Source of the DNA: an uncultured Veillonella sp. | GTDB taxonomy: Bacteria; Bacillota; Negativicutes; Veillonellales; Veillonellaceae | DNA: 12,947 nt | Assembly (NCBI GenBank): GCA_959608595.1 | Contig: CAUHTB010000003.1 | Location: forward strand, 1-12,947 | Direction: 5' to 3' | Shown here: positions 5,980-12,947 of the stretch, one piece after another | Numbering within the stretch: the first letter of the stretch is position 1 | How the letters are laid out: every line of letters begins with the position of its first letter | Notes under the pieces: model-generated | Told to the model about the DNA's origin: nothing | Database searches by the model: none | What the model saw: the letters and a program-made list of their open reading frames with translations, nothing else | Made by a program: the position numbers and the translations under genes

Positions 5980-7224
5980 ATGATTCAACGAGAGCGTTTA
6001 GCTAAGGACTTTGATTCTATGGCACAGTTGACTGCACCTGGTGAAGGTATTAATCGTCTAGCTTTCACCGATTCTGATTGGGAAGGTCGCCAATATATTA
6101 TTGATTGTATGACTGATGCGGGTCTAACTGTAGAGATAGACAATTTTGGAAATGTGCTAGGCTATAAGGTAGGTAAGAATCCTGATTTACCGGTTGTCAT
6201 GGTTGGTTCTCATACGGACAGCGTACCTAATGGAGGCAATTATGATGGTGTTGTAGGTGTATTATCTGCTATCGAAGCGGTTCGCAGTATGACTGATGAT
6301 GGTTTTGAACATGACCATACCATTGCAGTAGTAGACTTTATGTGTGAAGAGTCTAGCCGTTTTGGAGCAGCTACATTGGGCAGTAAAGCTATGCGTGGTG
6401 AATTGACATTACAAGATTTACATCGCTTAGTAGATAAACAAGGCATTTCCTTGTATGATGCATTGAAAGATCGTAATTTAAATCCAGATGCTATTGAGCA
6501 TATGGAATATAAGAGACCTGTAAAGTCTTTCACTGAAATACATATCGAACAGGGTAAGGTGCTAGAGCACGAAGCTAAACACATCGGCATTGTAACAGGG
6601 ATTGCTGCACCAGAGCGGTTCTATGTAACAATCCGTGGTAATGCGGATCATAGTGGGGCCACACCAATGAACTTGCGTCATGATGCGTTATGTGGGGCTT
6701 CAAAAATCATCCTCGGTATAGAGGAGATTGCATCCATGCAAGAAGAGCCTCCAGTAGTGGGCACAGTCGGGGTAGTAGAGGTTGTGCCAGGAGCGATGAA
6801 CGTTATTCCTGGGGAAGTAAAACTCGGTGTAGATATTCGCAGTATTTCTAAGGTGGCCCGTGATTCTGTAGTTACCCTCATTAAAGAATTTATTGATGTT
6901 ATTGCAGAGAAACGAGGCTTATCCTATACAATTGAATCTATTGCACAAGATCACCCGGTGGTGATGCATCCAGGAATGATTCGCGAAATTGAAGAGGCTG
7001 TTCAGTCTGTAGGCGTAGACTATATGACTATGCCAAGCGGTGCTGGTCATGATGCCATGCATTGGGCGGATGTAGTTCCTACAGGGATGATTTTTATTCC
7101 ATGCCGCGAAGGTATTAGTCATAATCCGGCTGAATTTGCAGATATGGATGACATCGTTACGGGAGCTAAGATATTAGACACAGTGCTAAGAAAGCTTAGC
7201 TTAGAAAGTACTAAACTTAACTAG
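5980..7224 (+). CDS. M20 family N-carbamoyl-amino-acid hydrolase / allantoate amidohydrolase-type enzyme
   Basis: A 414-residue cytosolic zinc hydrolase of the HyuC/AmaB/AllC branch of M20. These enzymes remove the carbamoyl or ureido group from N-carbamoyl amino acids, ureidoglycolate or allantoate. Family landmarks appear in order: GSHTDSVPNGGNYDG at 76-90, EESSRFG at 123-129, HIEQGKVLE at 188-196, NADHSGATPM at 221-230, PSGAGHDAMHW at 352-362 and ISHNPAEF at 379-386. Predicted metal ligands are His78, Asp89, Glu124, His188 and His381, with spacing typical of characterised members. The ATG at 5980 is preferred because GGGGAG is 4 nt upstream; an in-frame GTG at 5968 would absorb that ribosome site. 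Carbamoylase, allantoate and beta-ureidopropionate activities cannot be told apart by eye. Its position between an AbgA-like enzyme and a DcuC-like carrier supports a role in nutrient breakdown. Confidence 0.88.
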   Translation: MIQRERLAKDFDSMAQLTAPGEGINRLAFTDSDWEGRQYIIDCMTDAGLTVEIDNFGNVLGYKVGKNPDLPVVMVGSHTDSVPNGGNYDGVVGVLSAIEAVRSMTDDGFEHDHTIAVVDFMCEESSRFGAATLGSKAMRGELTLQDLHRLVDKQGISLYDALKDRNLNPDAIEHMEYKRPVKSFTEIHIEQGKVLEHEAKHIGIVTGIAAPERFYVTIRGNADHSGATPMNLRHDALCGASKIILGIEEIASMQEEPPVVGTVGVVEVVPGAMNVIPGEVKLGVDIRSISKVARDSVVTLIKEFIDVIAEKRGLSYTIESIAQDHPVVMHPGMIREIEEAVQSVGVDYMTMPSGAGHDAMHWADVVPTGMIFIPCREGISHNPAEFADMDDIVTGAKILDTVLRKLSLESTKLN

Positions 7225-7253
7225 ATTGAGTGCAGTGGAATATTTGATGTAGA

Positions 7254-7259
7254 TATAAT
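7254..7259 (+). promoter_or_regulatory. Isolated TATAAT box upstream of the DcuC-like gene
   Basis: A perfect -10 hexamer sits in the 156-nt gap before the transporter, but the expected -35 position (TGCAGT, 7231-7236) is poor and there is no extended TG. The gap contains no terminator, so read-through from the M20 genes is at least as likely as a separate promoter. Confidence 0.2.
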
Positions 7260-7380
7260 TTAGTTAGATTTGTGTTAACTAGCTAAGATATCATGTTTTA
7301 CGTGGTTAGAAGAGTGTATTCTGTAATAGAATGGCAGAGAATACTCGCTATTGGTAGGGAATACATGGATTGGAGAGATT

Positions 7381-8634
7381 ATGGTTATTGCTGGTATTGT
7401 TATCGTAGTGGCAACGTTTATTGCCATTATTAAACAGTTTGAAACACGGCTCGTGTTGTTATTATCGGGCTTGTTAATGTGCTTTATTGGTGGGCAGTTT
7501 AGTGCTGGTACGACAGCCTTTGTAAAAGAGCTTACAAATCCAGGGCTTGTACCAACCATTTGTACAGTGCTTGGTTTTAGTTATGTTATGGAGTATACAA
7601 AATGTACAGAGCACATGGTATATTTCATCTCTGCAGGCCTAAAAAAAATGACTAAAATCATCATTCCTGGTGCTGTTATTATTACGTTCTTGATCAACAT
7701 TGCGTTACCTACAGCGGCAGGCTGTGCAGCTGCAGTAGGTGCTCTATTAATTCCTGCACTTATTCGCTCTGGCGTGCATCCAGCGATGGCAGGCTCTGCT
7801 ATTTTCCTAGGTACATGGGGAAGTGCATTGAGCCCAGGTCTTATGTTTAACCCACAAGTAGCACAACTCGCCGGTGAAGACGTAATGACCGTTATTGCGA
7901 GCTTCTCTATGCAAGCTATTATTGGCATTGTCGTAGCAGCTATTTTGCTCAATATCGTAGCTATCGTTAAGAAAGAGAATACAGGATATGTATTGAAAGA
8001 TGCTAACGAAGAAGAAGGTAAAGAATTTAAAGTAAATTATTTATATGCTATCATCCCAATTATTCCGCTTGTATTACTCGTACTCGGTAGTAAACAAGTA
8101 GCAGTGATTCCTGAAATTTCTGTTCCTGTATCTATGCTCATTGGTACAGCTATCGGTATTATTGCCGTACGTCCGAATGTAACGGAAGCAGTTAAGAAAT
8201 TCTTCCGCGGTACTGGCGATGGTATGTGTGATGTAGTAGGTCTTATGGCTGCTGCTGCAGCCTTTACAGCTGGTATGCAATATATCGGCCTTACAAGTGC
8301 ACTCATTGATGGCATGAAGAACTCTCAACAAATCGCTCAAATTGGTGCAGCCTTTGGTCCATTCTTATTAGCTGTTATCTCTGGTTCTGGTAATGCAGCA
8401 GCCCTTGCATTTAACGGAGCTGTTACACCGCATGCGGCAGACTTTGGCTATGGCATTATGCAACTCGGCTCCATGGCCCAATTGGGTGCTGGCATCGGCC
8501 GTAGCATGAGTCCAGTAGCAGGTGCAGGTATCATCATTGCCGGTCTTGCAGGTATTAACCCTATGGAAATGGCAAAACGTAATGCGGTACCATGTATTAT
8601 TGCTACAGTAGTGATTATGCTGTTGTTATTATAA
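7381..8634 (+). CDS. DcuC-family anaerobic C4-dicarboxylate/carboxylate transporter
   Basis: A 417-residue, strongly hydrophobic inner-membrane protein with about a dozen hydrophobic segments. It has no signal sequence beyond the first membrane helix, and a short charged cytoplasmic loop occurs mid-protein (KKENTGYVLKDANEEEGKEF). Features typical of the DcuC family (E. coli DcuC, about 460 residues) include the TAAGCAAAVGALLIPALI stretch, GTWGSALSPGLMFNP, and a C-terminal region with SGSGNAAALAFNGAVTPHA and MSPVAGAGIIIAGLAG. DcuC-type carriers exchange or take up C4-dicarboxylates under anaerobic conditions. Here the third place after two M20 hydrolases suggests transport of their substrate or of a product; that is inference. 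ATG 7381 is chosen because GGAG lies 5 nt upstream; an in-frame TTG at 7351 would add ten residues without a ribosome site. A bidirectional terminator follows. Confidence 0.87.
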   Translation: MVIAGIVIVVATFIAIIKQFETRLVLLLSGLLMCFIGGQFSAGTTAFVKELTNPGLVPTICTVLGFSYVMEYTKCTEHMVYFISAGLKKMTKIIIPGAVIITFLINIALPTAAGCAAAVGALLIPALIRSGVHPAMAGSAIFLGTWGSALSPGLMFNPQVAQLAGEDVMTVIASFSMQAIIGIVVAAILLNIVAIVKKENTGYVLKDANEEEGKEFKVNYLYAIIPIIPLVLLVLGSKQVAVIPEISVPVSMLIGTAIGIIAVRPNVTEAVKKFFRGTGDGMCDVVGLMAAAAAFTAGMQYIGLTSALIDGMKNSQQIAQIGAAFGPFLLAVISGSGNAAALAFNGAVTPHAADFGYGIMQLGSMAQLGAGIGRSMSPVAGAGIIIAGLAGINPMEMAKRNAVPCIIATVVIMLLLL

Positions 8635-8653
8635 TTATAATTAGATGAAAGTA

Positions 8654-8692
8654 GTTGTGCAGTTGTAATGCTATAAAGCGCATCTGCTCAAC
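8654..8692 (+). other. Two-part stem-loop just after the DcuC-like gene
   Basis: GTTGTGCAG (8654-8662) pairs with CTGCTCAAC (8684-8692) with one central U-U mismatch. An inner ATGC/GCAT stem (8668-8671 with 8680-8683) stacks above a 5-nt asymmetric bulge. No U-run follows and the true terminator is 28 nt downstream. It could protect the 3' end of the mRNA or be chance. Confidence 0.3.
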
Positions 8693-8713
8693 GACCTTAA
8701 ATTTAAAATTTAC

Positions 8714-8762
8714 AAGAAAAGAACCCCATCATGATTAATATCATGATGGGGTTCTCTTTATA
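8714..8762. terminator. Bidirectional terminator between convergent DcuC-like and MFS genes
   Basis: A perfect 16-bp stem (AGAACCCCATCATGAT at 8720-8735 with its complement at 8740-8755) closes a 4-nt TAAT loop. On the plus strand CTTTATATT follows. On the minus strand the exit side reads TTTTCTTG. The two flanking genes converge here, ending at 8634 (plus) and 8776 (minus), so one hairpin probably serves both. Confidence 0.9.
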
Positions 8763-8775
8763 TTGTAGATTTTCA

Positions 8776-9954
8776 TTATTTAAGTTTAAAGCCAATCCAT
8801 AAAGCGGAAATAATAAATAAGCCACCACTAACCCAGAATAGGGTAGTAAAGCCTAGCCATGCCATAAGGCTAGCACCACCAACAGACCCCAAGAAATAAC
8901 CGAAAAACAAACAAGACTGATTATAGGAAAATACTTGGCCTGTAAATTCTCGAGGCGTTTTTGAAGAGAGGTACGTGTTTAAGGCAGGCAACATGCCACC
9001 TAAACCAAAACCTTGTAGGAACCTGATGATTGCCAGTTGATATACATCAGAAACATAGGCTTGAGGGATGTTTAGAATCCCTACATAAATAAGAGATACT
9101 ACTAATACTTTGCGTGGCCCGATCTTGTCGACTAATTTACCTAGTGGAGAACTACTCATAAGTTGAGCAATACCCATAGCGGAGAATACAGCGCCTGCAA
9201 TAAATGCTAGATTTTCTGTATCACTAGGAACGATTCCCTTAATATATACAGAGATAACAGGTTGTAAGGACATGATGCATATTGCATAGATAAAGGACGC
9301 TACACATAATGCGACAATACTATTAAATTCCGGTATTTGCTCTTTCAACTTACGGAGGGAAAGTTTTTCAGGATTCGGTTGTGGTACATAATTTTCATGG
9401 ATGAATATAGTAGCCAGCACACCAGCTAAACCCATGAGCGCACCGACGATGATGAAGTCATTACGAATGCCTACTGTATCTGCAATATATCCACCTAATA
9501 AAGGCCCTATTAGTGAACCAGCAAGATTAGCAGATGCTAATAATCCTAAGGCCCAACCTGTCCGCTCAATAGGTGATTCTGAAGCTATTAATGTAATTGA
9601 TGCCGAGTAAAAGCCACTTACTAGACCTTGGACGAGCCGGATTAAAACAACCCCTTCGGGTGTAGTTTGAAAAGCAATTAATATATTACATAATGCCATG
9701 CCAAAGCTAGATCGTATTAATGTAATTTTGCGACCTTTTTTGTCCGCCACACGCCCCCAAAATGGAGCAGCCAAGCAAACGATAATATAGGTGGCACCTG
9801 TAGCTAACCCAGACCATAAGGACATAGCTTCTGGAGTTTGCACGCCTAAATCATGAAAGTATAAAGGCAGAATTGGAGCTAACTGGCTTACACCAAAGGC
9901 TGTACAAAATACACAGACTAAACTGATGTACACCGTTCGTTTCCACGTTTCCAA
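8776..9954 (-). CDS. MFS transporter, MdtG-like multidrug efflux type
   Basis: A 392-residue major facilitator with about twelve membrane segments. It resembles E. coli MdtG throughout: LWSGL near residue 47, SPFWG/APFWGR followed by the motif-A sequence GRVADKKGRK at 67-76, GWALGLL near 133, and the antiporter-type GSLIGPLLGG at 146-155. A second motif-A-like LGKLVDKIGPRK occurs after mid-protein, and FSYNQS near the C-terminal third. Family members are proton-driven drug exporters; the natural substrate here is unknown. The start codon is TTG at 9954. It is supported by AAAGGAGG at 9961-9968 with a 6-nt spacer and by the lack of another start upstream before the preceding gene's stop. It lies 49 nt downstream of the Sel1-repeat gene with no terminator between, so co-transcription is likely. 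Confidence 0.91.
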   Translation of the reverse strand: METWKRTVYISLVCVFCTAFGVSQLAPILPLYFHDLGVQTPEAMSLWSGLATGATYIIVCLAAPFWGRVADKKGRKITLIRSSFGMALCNILIAFQTTPEGVVLIRLVQGLVSGFYSASITLIASESPIERTGWALGLLASANLAGSLIGPLLGGYIADTVGIRNDFIIVGALMGLAGVLATIFIHENYVPQPNPEKLSLRKLKEQIPEFNSIVALCVASFIYAICIMSLQPVISVYIKGIVPSDTENLAFIAGAVFSAMGIAQLMSSSPLGKLVDKIGPRKVLVVSLIYVGILNIPQAYVSDVYQLAIIRFLQGFGLGGMLPALNTYLSSKTPREFTGQVFSYNQSCLFFGYFLGSVGGASLMAWLGFTTLFWVSGGLFIISALWIGFKLK

Positions 9955-10003
9955 CGTATCCCTCCTTTCTTAGTTTTAGTACGTTCTTAATAAAATAATA
10001 CCC

Positions 10004-12229
10004 TTATTTCTTTTTAATTTCATCCCAATCGCTTAAGTCCGGCAGTTTATTGCTTGTTATAGATTCTTGGATCCAGTAGTTGATGGAGGTTAAGTTGCTA
10101 GAGTCTCGTTCAAAGCCATATACGATGTCGTCCTCTACGTCGTCTTCTATAGTGATATAGAGGCTAATGTGTAAGTTTTTACCTTTTCCACGCTCGATGA
10201 AGTAGCTAATACCTGGATCGTCGAGGTTAGATGGGCGAACTGCCATGATATCATACTTGCCATTGGCTACGCCTTCTAAGGCATCCTTAATCATTTGATT
10301 GGAAAGCTCATATTGATTGAGGTAGAAAATATCGTTGTCGCAAGTTAATACATACTCTCGTGGAGGCGTAGTATTTTTGTACTGTCTCTCCCAGCTTTCA
10401 TCAATAACAGGCAATGTAGCATGATCATAGAATTCTTTAATTAAAGCGAGCCCTTCAGGAATGGACATTTCTTTAAAGTATCGTATTTCATATACTGTAG
10501 GCTCTGAATTTTCATCTCGTTCGTCAGTAGCCTCAAGGTAGCCGTATAGATAGATTGTACAAGAGTTTTTATCTTCATTGTGGAACATAACGATACTGTA
10601 CACATCATAAATGACGTTTTCTATAGATTGACGATTATCATAGATGATAAAACTGAGGTATTTTTGTGTATCCCATTCACGATGGATGAATGCCCAGTCG
10701 TATTTATTAGTGCGCCAACCAGTAGTAGATTCCTCGAAGATTTCTAATACATCAACAGAGTTTTGAGGCCATGCAGGTGGCATAGGATTACAAGTTGTAG
10801 AAGATTCTTTTACGCCTTCTTTATACTGATAGTGTCCATTAACGAGTTCAAAGGCGTCTAATCGCTCAGACGCTTCGTCAGGAATTGCCAATGGCTCACC
10901 AGTACCTAACCAATTATCATTTCTTGTGTTGAGATGTCTGATGCTTTCACGAGCATGCTCGTAGAACGCAACGGCTTGATCTAAATCCGGTTCTTTTGTA
11001 ATGGCACCAGTTTCGTAGCAATAGCCGGCTGCCAGTTGCCATAGATGGTCCGCATATTCATAACTACCGTATCTATCGTGACATTTGCTAGCCTGATTAA
11101 CGCACTCTATGGCGGTTCTTATGGCAGGGCTATTACCTTTTTTGAAAGTAAATACATACGCGAGATATGGCCAGATAGCATCGAGAGTGTAAATAGCTGG
11201 TTGTTGCAATAAGTGAGCAATGCGCGACCAGTCTTGGGACTGACCATCGATGTTCAAGGTGCGAATAATGATGGCTTGCATAGTAACATAAGCGTGGTCG
11301 TCAAAGTCTAAATAATCTGGGCTTATAGCAGCACGCTCATAGTATCTGAGGGCCTTTTGAATATCCTGAGGGATTCTTTTGTTAGACAAATGTGGTTTTG
11401 CATAGTACTCGGCAGCTTCACGCAAACACATGCCATTATTCATGGCGGCGCCGCGCTCAAAATATTCGAGAGCTCCTTCGTGCTCCCCACGAGATTTACA
11501 AATATCGCCAGCTAAATACATCATGAGTGGCAAACCTGCTGCAGCTCCTTCAAAAATAATTTGTTCTTCCATTGCCTTATTATTTTGCTCGGCATAGGTA
11601 AGGCGCAAGTTGCGGTACGCAATGACAAGGCCTGCCGCTGCGGATTTATGCAACCATTGCTGTACTATAGATGTTATTTTCGGGTCCGATCTACGTTGAT
11701 TTGCTTGTACAAATAAAGATTTTAAAAAATGGACAATACCAGATGGTTCACCTTCATTAACTATCTTTTGTGCAGATGGCAAGATGTGGTAATCCCCCCA
11801 CTGGAATACATTGGCAATGGCGTAGGCACAGTAGGAACAACCCTTTTGGGCACCCTCATAGACGCGCTGGAATGCTTGGTCCTTTGTCATAGGCAACTCT
11901 TTTTCAATAGTTGGTGTAAGGGCACCAGAGCTACGCATAGCTTGTAAAATAGCGATGGCACTGCCTTTTCGAATAGCCGTATGTAAATAACTATACGCTT
12001 TTGTGTCATCCTCAGGAAAGCCTGCCTCAATCCACGTGAACTGAGGGCCGGAATAGACGCGCGCCAAAATAGCGTACACATCGCCAATACCAGGAATCGT
12101 TTGGCCTTCCTCGTCTAATTTCACAAGGGTTTCAAGCTCAGCCTTGCCCGCCCAAGCGATATCTTTATTACATTGATGGAATATTTTATTGAAAGACTGC
12201 TGTATTTGATCAGTGAAATAAAAACTCAT
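10004..12229 (-). CDS. Sel1-repeat protein with unrecognised C-terminal region
   Basis: A 741-residue protein without signal peptide or membrane segments, so presumably cytosolic. Residues about 75-430 are helical and contain Sel1/TPR-like repeats: AFQRVYEGAQKGCSYCAYAIA at 119-139 region, QQWLHKSAAAGLVIAYRNL near 190-208, GALEYFERGAAMNNGMCLREA near 252-272, KALRYYERAA near 292-301 and DQAVAFYEHA near 417-426. These typically form superhelical protein-binding scaffolds. Residues about 490-741 look like alternating strand/helix folds, rich in Asp, Glu and aromatic residues, and I do not recognise them. Starting at ATG 12229, GGAGGAG lies 5 nt upstream. A promoter candidate lies at 12281-12310 and an MFS gene follows. 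Possible roles are adaptor, regulatory or stress-related protein; no function can be assigned. Confidence 0.85.
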   Translation of the reverse strand: MSFYFTDQIQQSFNKIFHQCNKDIAWAGKAELETLVKLDEEGQTIPGIGDVYAILARVYSGPQFTWIEAGFPEDDTKAYSYLHTAIRKGSAIAILQAMRSSGALTPTIEKELPMTKDQAFQRVYEGAQKGCSYCAYAIANVFQWGDYHILPSAQKIVNEGEPSGIVHFLKSLFVQANQRRSDPKITSIVQQWLHKSAAAGLVIAYRNLRLTYAEQNNKAMEEQIIFEGAAAGLPLMMYLAGDICKSRGEHEGALEYFERGAAMNNGMCLREAAEYYAKPHLSNKRIPQDIQKALRYYERAAISPDYLDFDDHAYVTMQAIIIRTLNIDGQSQDWSRIAHLLQQPAIYTLDAIWPYLAYVFTFKKGNSPAIRTAIECVNQASKCHDRYGSYEYADHLWQLAAGYCYETGAITKEPDLDQAVAFYEHARESIRHLNTRNDNWLGTGEPLAIPDEASERLDAFELVNGHYQYKEGVKESSTTCNPMPPAWPQNSVDVLEIFEESTTGWRTNKYDWAFIHREWDTQKYLSFIIYDNRQSIENVIYDVYSIVMFHNEDKNSCTIYLYGYLEATDERDENSEPTVYEIRYFKEMSIPEGLALIKEFYDHATLPVIDESWERQYKNTTPPREYVLTCDNDIFYLNQYELSNQMIKDALEGVANGKYDIMAVRPSNLDDPGISYFIERGKGKNLHISLYITIEDDVEDDIVYGFERDSSNLTSINYWIQESITSNKLPDLSDWDEIKKK

Positions 12230-12280
12230 GCTCTCTCCTCCACATAATAATCAGTAAAACCTGATAACATATGTAATTTC

Positions 12281-12310
12281 AGTATACTATTAGTGTTTAT
12301 GGGAAAACAA
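12281..12310 (-). promoter_or_regulatory. Candidate promoter for the Sel1-repeat/MFS unit
   Basis: Read on the minus strand, TTGTTT (12310-12305) and TATACT (12286-12281) are separated by 18 nt. The -10 matches five of six consensus bases, the -35 only three. Transcription would start near 12274 and leave a leader of about 45 nt. It is back to back with the trp promoter, whose -35 begins at 12331. Confidence 0.45.
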
Positions 12311-12330
12311 TATAAAGATTCTGAATTTAC

Positions 12331-12360
12331 TTGACTTTCATTCTATAGAAACATTATAAT
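12331..12360 (+). promoter_or_regulatory. trpE: Sigma-70-type promoter of the trp T-box leader
   Basis: TTGACT (12331-12336) and a perfect TATAAT (12355-12360) are 18 nt apart, placing the start near 12367, just before the T-box structure. The self-complementary octamer ATTATAAT occurs twice (12353-12360 and 12364-12371), so a second, less well spaced -10 overlaps the start site. This is the best promoter in the window. Confidence 0.75.
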
Positions 12361-12384
12361 CAGATTATAATTTTATACTCGCCT

Positions 12385-12706
12385 AAAGAAACCGATGAGG
12401 TGGAGATAAAAATAGGAAATGCACTCACAGAGAGCGGGATTAGCTGAGAACCCGTAGTACGCAGCTTATTAAATGGACCACCGAGGGCGCATGGAACAGA
12501 ATGAACTGTCATTCCTAGTATGGTGCGACGTCACACGAGCGTTAGTCGTGAGGGATATGTTAGTATCCTGCGAAAGGGGAATGCACTGCATTCAAACAAG
12601 GTGGTACCGCGATTTATAGCATAATACAAATATTTTCTAATAATTGTATAAGAATAGAACTATAGACTCGTCCTTGACGTTATATTGTCATGGGCGAGTT
12701 TTTTTA
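12385..12706 (+). ncRNA. T-box riboswitch, tryptophan (UGG specifier)
   Basis: This leader senses uncharged tRNA and switches between antitermination and termination. Stem I closes through GGTGG (12399-12403) and CCACC (12478-12482). The specifier TGG (Trp) at 12474-12476 sits in the loop just before the closing strand and is followed by a purine. Its apical part contains AGAGAG and the CGGG/CCCG stem (12435-12438, 12451-12454). Intermediate hairpins follow, including GAATG/CATTC shortly before the T-box. The T-box core AAGGTGGTACCGCG is at 12598-12611. The antiterminator is CAAGG (12597-12601) with CCTTG (12672-12676), then a 7-nt UGGUACC bulge, then GCGA (12609-12612) with TCGT (12668-12671). 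A UUUAUAG/CUAUAGA helix lengthens it. The right strand is also the left arm of the terminator, so the two folds compete. Tryptophan starvation should raise trpE expression. Confidence 0.93.
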
Positions 12707-12708
12707 TT
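12666..12708 (+). terminator. T-box-controlled terminator (attenuator) before trpE
   Basis: 12666-12678 (ACTCGTCCTTGAC) pairs with 12687-12699 (GTCATGGGCGAGT) through 12 pairs, with one U-U mismatch and one G-U pair, and an 8-nt loop. A run of seven T (12699-12705) follows. Its left arm includes the CCTTG and TCGT segments needed by the antiterminator. Confidence 0.92.
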
Positions 12709-12732
12709 GGCAAACGCCAGATGGAGGTTCTC

Positions 12733-12947
12733 ATGATTTTCCCTAGTCTTGACCGTGTGAAAGCTATCGCACCGGGCTACGATATCGTGCCTGTATATAT
12801 GGAAATTTTATCCGACGTACGCACACCGATTAGTGTGTTGAAAGCGTTGAAACAAGTGAGCAGTCATACGTACTTGCTTGAAAGTGCGGATAATAGTAAT
12901 CATTGGGGCCGTTACTCCTTCTTGGGCTATGATCCTAAGATTGAGCT
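12733..12947 (+). CDS. trpE: Anthranilate synthase component I, N-terminal fragment (3' end outside window)
   Basis: The first 71 codons of TrpE, the chorismate-converting subunit that makes anthranilate with a TrpG glutamine amidotransferase, the first committed step of tryptophan synthesis. The visible N-terminal domain has VPVYMEILSDVRTPI near residues 19-33, then LLES at 48-51 and WGRYSFLGYDP at 58-68. In TrpE proteins the LLES motif forms part of the tryptophan feedback-inhibition site, so inhibition is probably retained. PabB is a possible confusion by homology, but the Trp-specific T-box directly upstream settles the assignment. GGAGG at 12723-12727 lies 5 nt before the ATG. The catalytic chorismate-binding domain and presumably trpG and later trp genes lie beyond the window. 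Confidence 0.93.
   Translation, partial: MIFPSLDRVKAIAPGYDIVPVYMEILSDVRTPISVLKALKQVSSHTYLLESADNSNHWGRYSFLGYDPKIE

Noticed and set aside
7581..7952. Minus-strand open frame of about 123 codons inside the DcuC-like gene
   Set aside because: It is a mirror of a strongly conserved transporter frame; its composition is what the antisense of hydrophobic codons gives.
1..12947. CRISPR array, insertion sequence, attachment site, phage or toxin-antitoxin module
   Set aside because: I saw no regularly spaced repeats, transposase or integrase-like proteins, or paired small genes in either strand.

Overview
This AT-rich window has short intergenic gaps, strong GGAGG-type ribosome binding sites, hairpin-plus-U-run terminators and a tRNA-sensing T-box leader. 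Together these point to a bacterium of the Firmicutes sensu lato. The gene types and base composition fit a Veillonella-like member of the Negativicutes, but that genus assignment is an inference and no rRNA or other marker is present to prove it. The window looks like ordinary chromosome. I see no transposase, integrase, phage gene, CRISPR array, rRNA or tRNA.

Layout, left to right. (1) 1-1485, plus strand: the 3' two thirds of an elongation factor G paralogue, closed by an 11-bp hairpin terminator. (2) 1841-4245, plus: a YhcH/NanQ-type sugar-anomerase-family gene, then two tandem paralogous EamA (drug/metabolite transporter superfamily) permeases. The first pair is almost contiguous; the second permease has its own strong ribosome binding site behind a weak hairpin. 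A 19-bp hairpin terminator closes the group. (3) 4552-8634, plus: an apparent catabolic set of an AbgA-like M20 amidohydrolase, an M20 carbamoylase/allantoate-amidohydrolase-type enzyme and a DcuC-family carboxylate transporter. A 16-bp perfect hairpin that can terminate both strands closes it. (4) 12229-8776, minus: a large cytosolic Sel1-repeat protein with an unrecognised C-terminal region of about 270 residues, followed 49 nt later by an MdtG-like MFS efflux transporter that starts with TTG. (5) 12331-12947, plus: a consensus-like promoter, a T-box riboswitch with a UGG (Trp) specifier, and the start of trpE.

How they work together. The T-box gives tryptophan-starvation control of the trp operon, and TrpE keeps the LLES motif used for tryptophan feedback inhibition. 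The two M20 enzymes and the DcuC-like carrier most simply form a route that hydrolyses an amide- or ureido-linked amino-acid conjugate and moves a carboxylate across the membrane; the substrate cannot be read from the sequence. The Sel1 protein and the MFS pump are probably co-transcribed from a promoter divergent to that of the trp T-box.

No wholly new system is demonstrable here. The best leads are the Sel1 protein with its orphan C-terminal region, the amidohydrolase/carbamoylase/DcuC set with its shared TGTATACA palindromes, and the unusually long antiterminator arm of the trp T-box.
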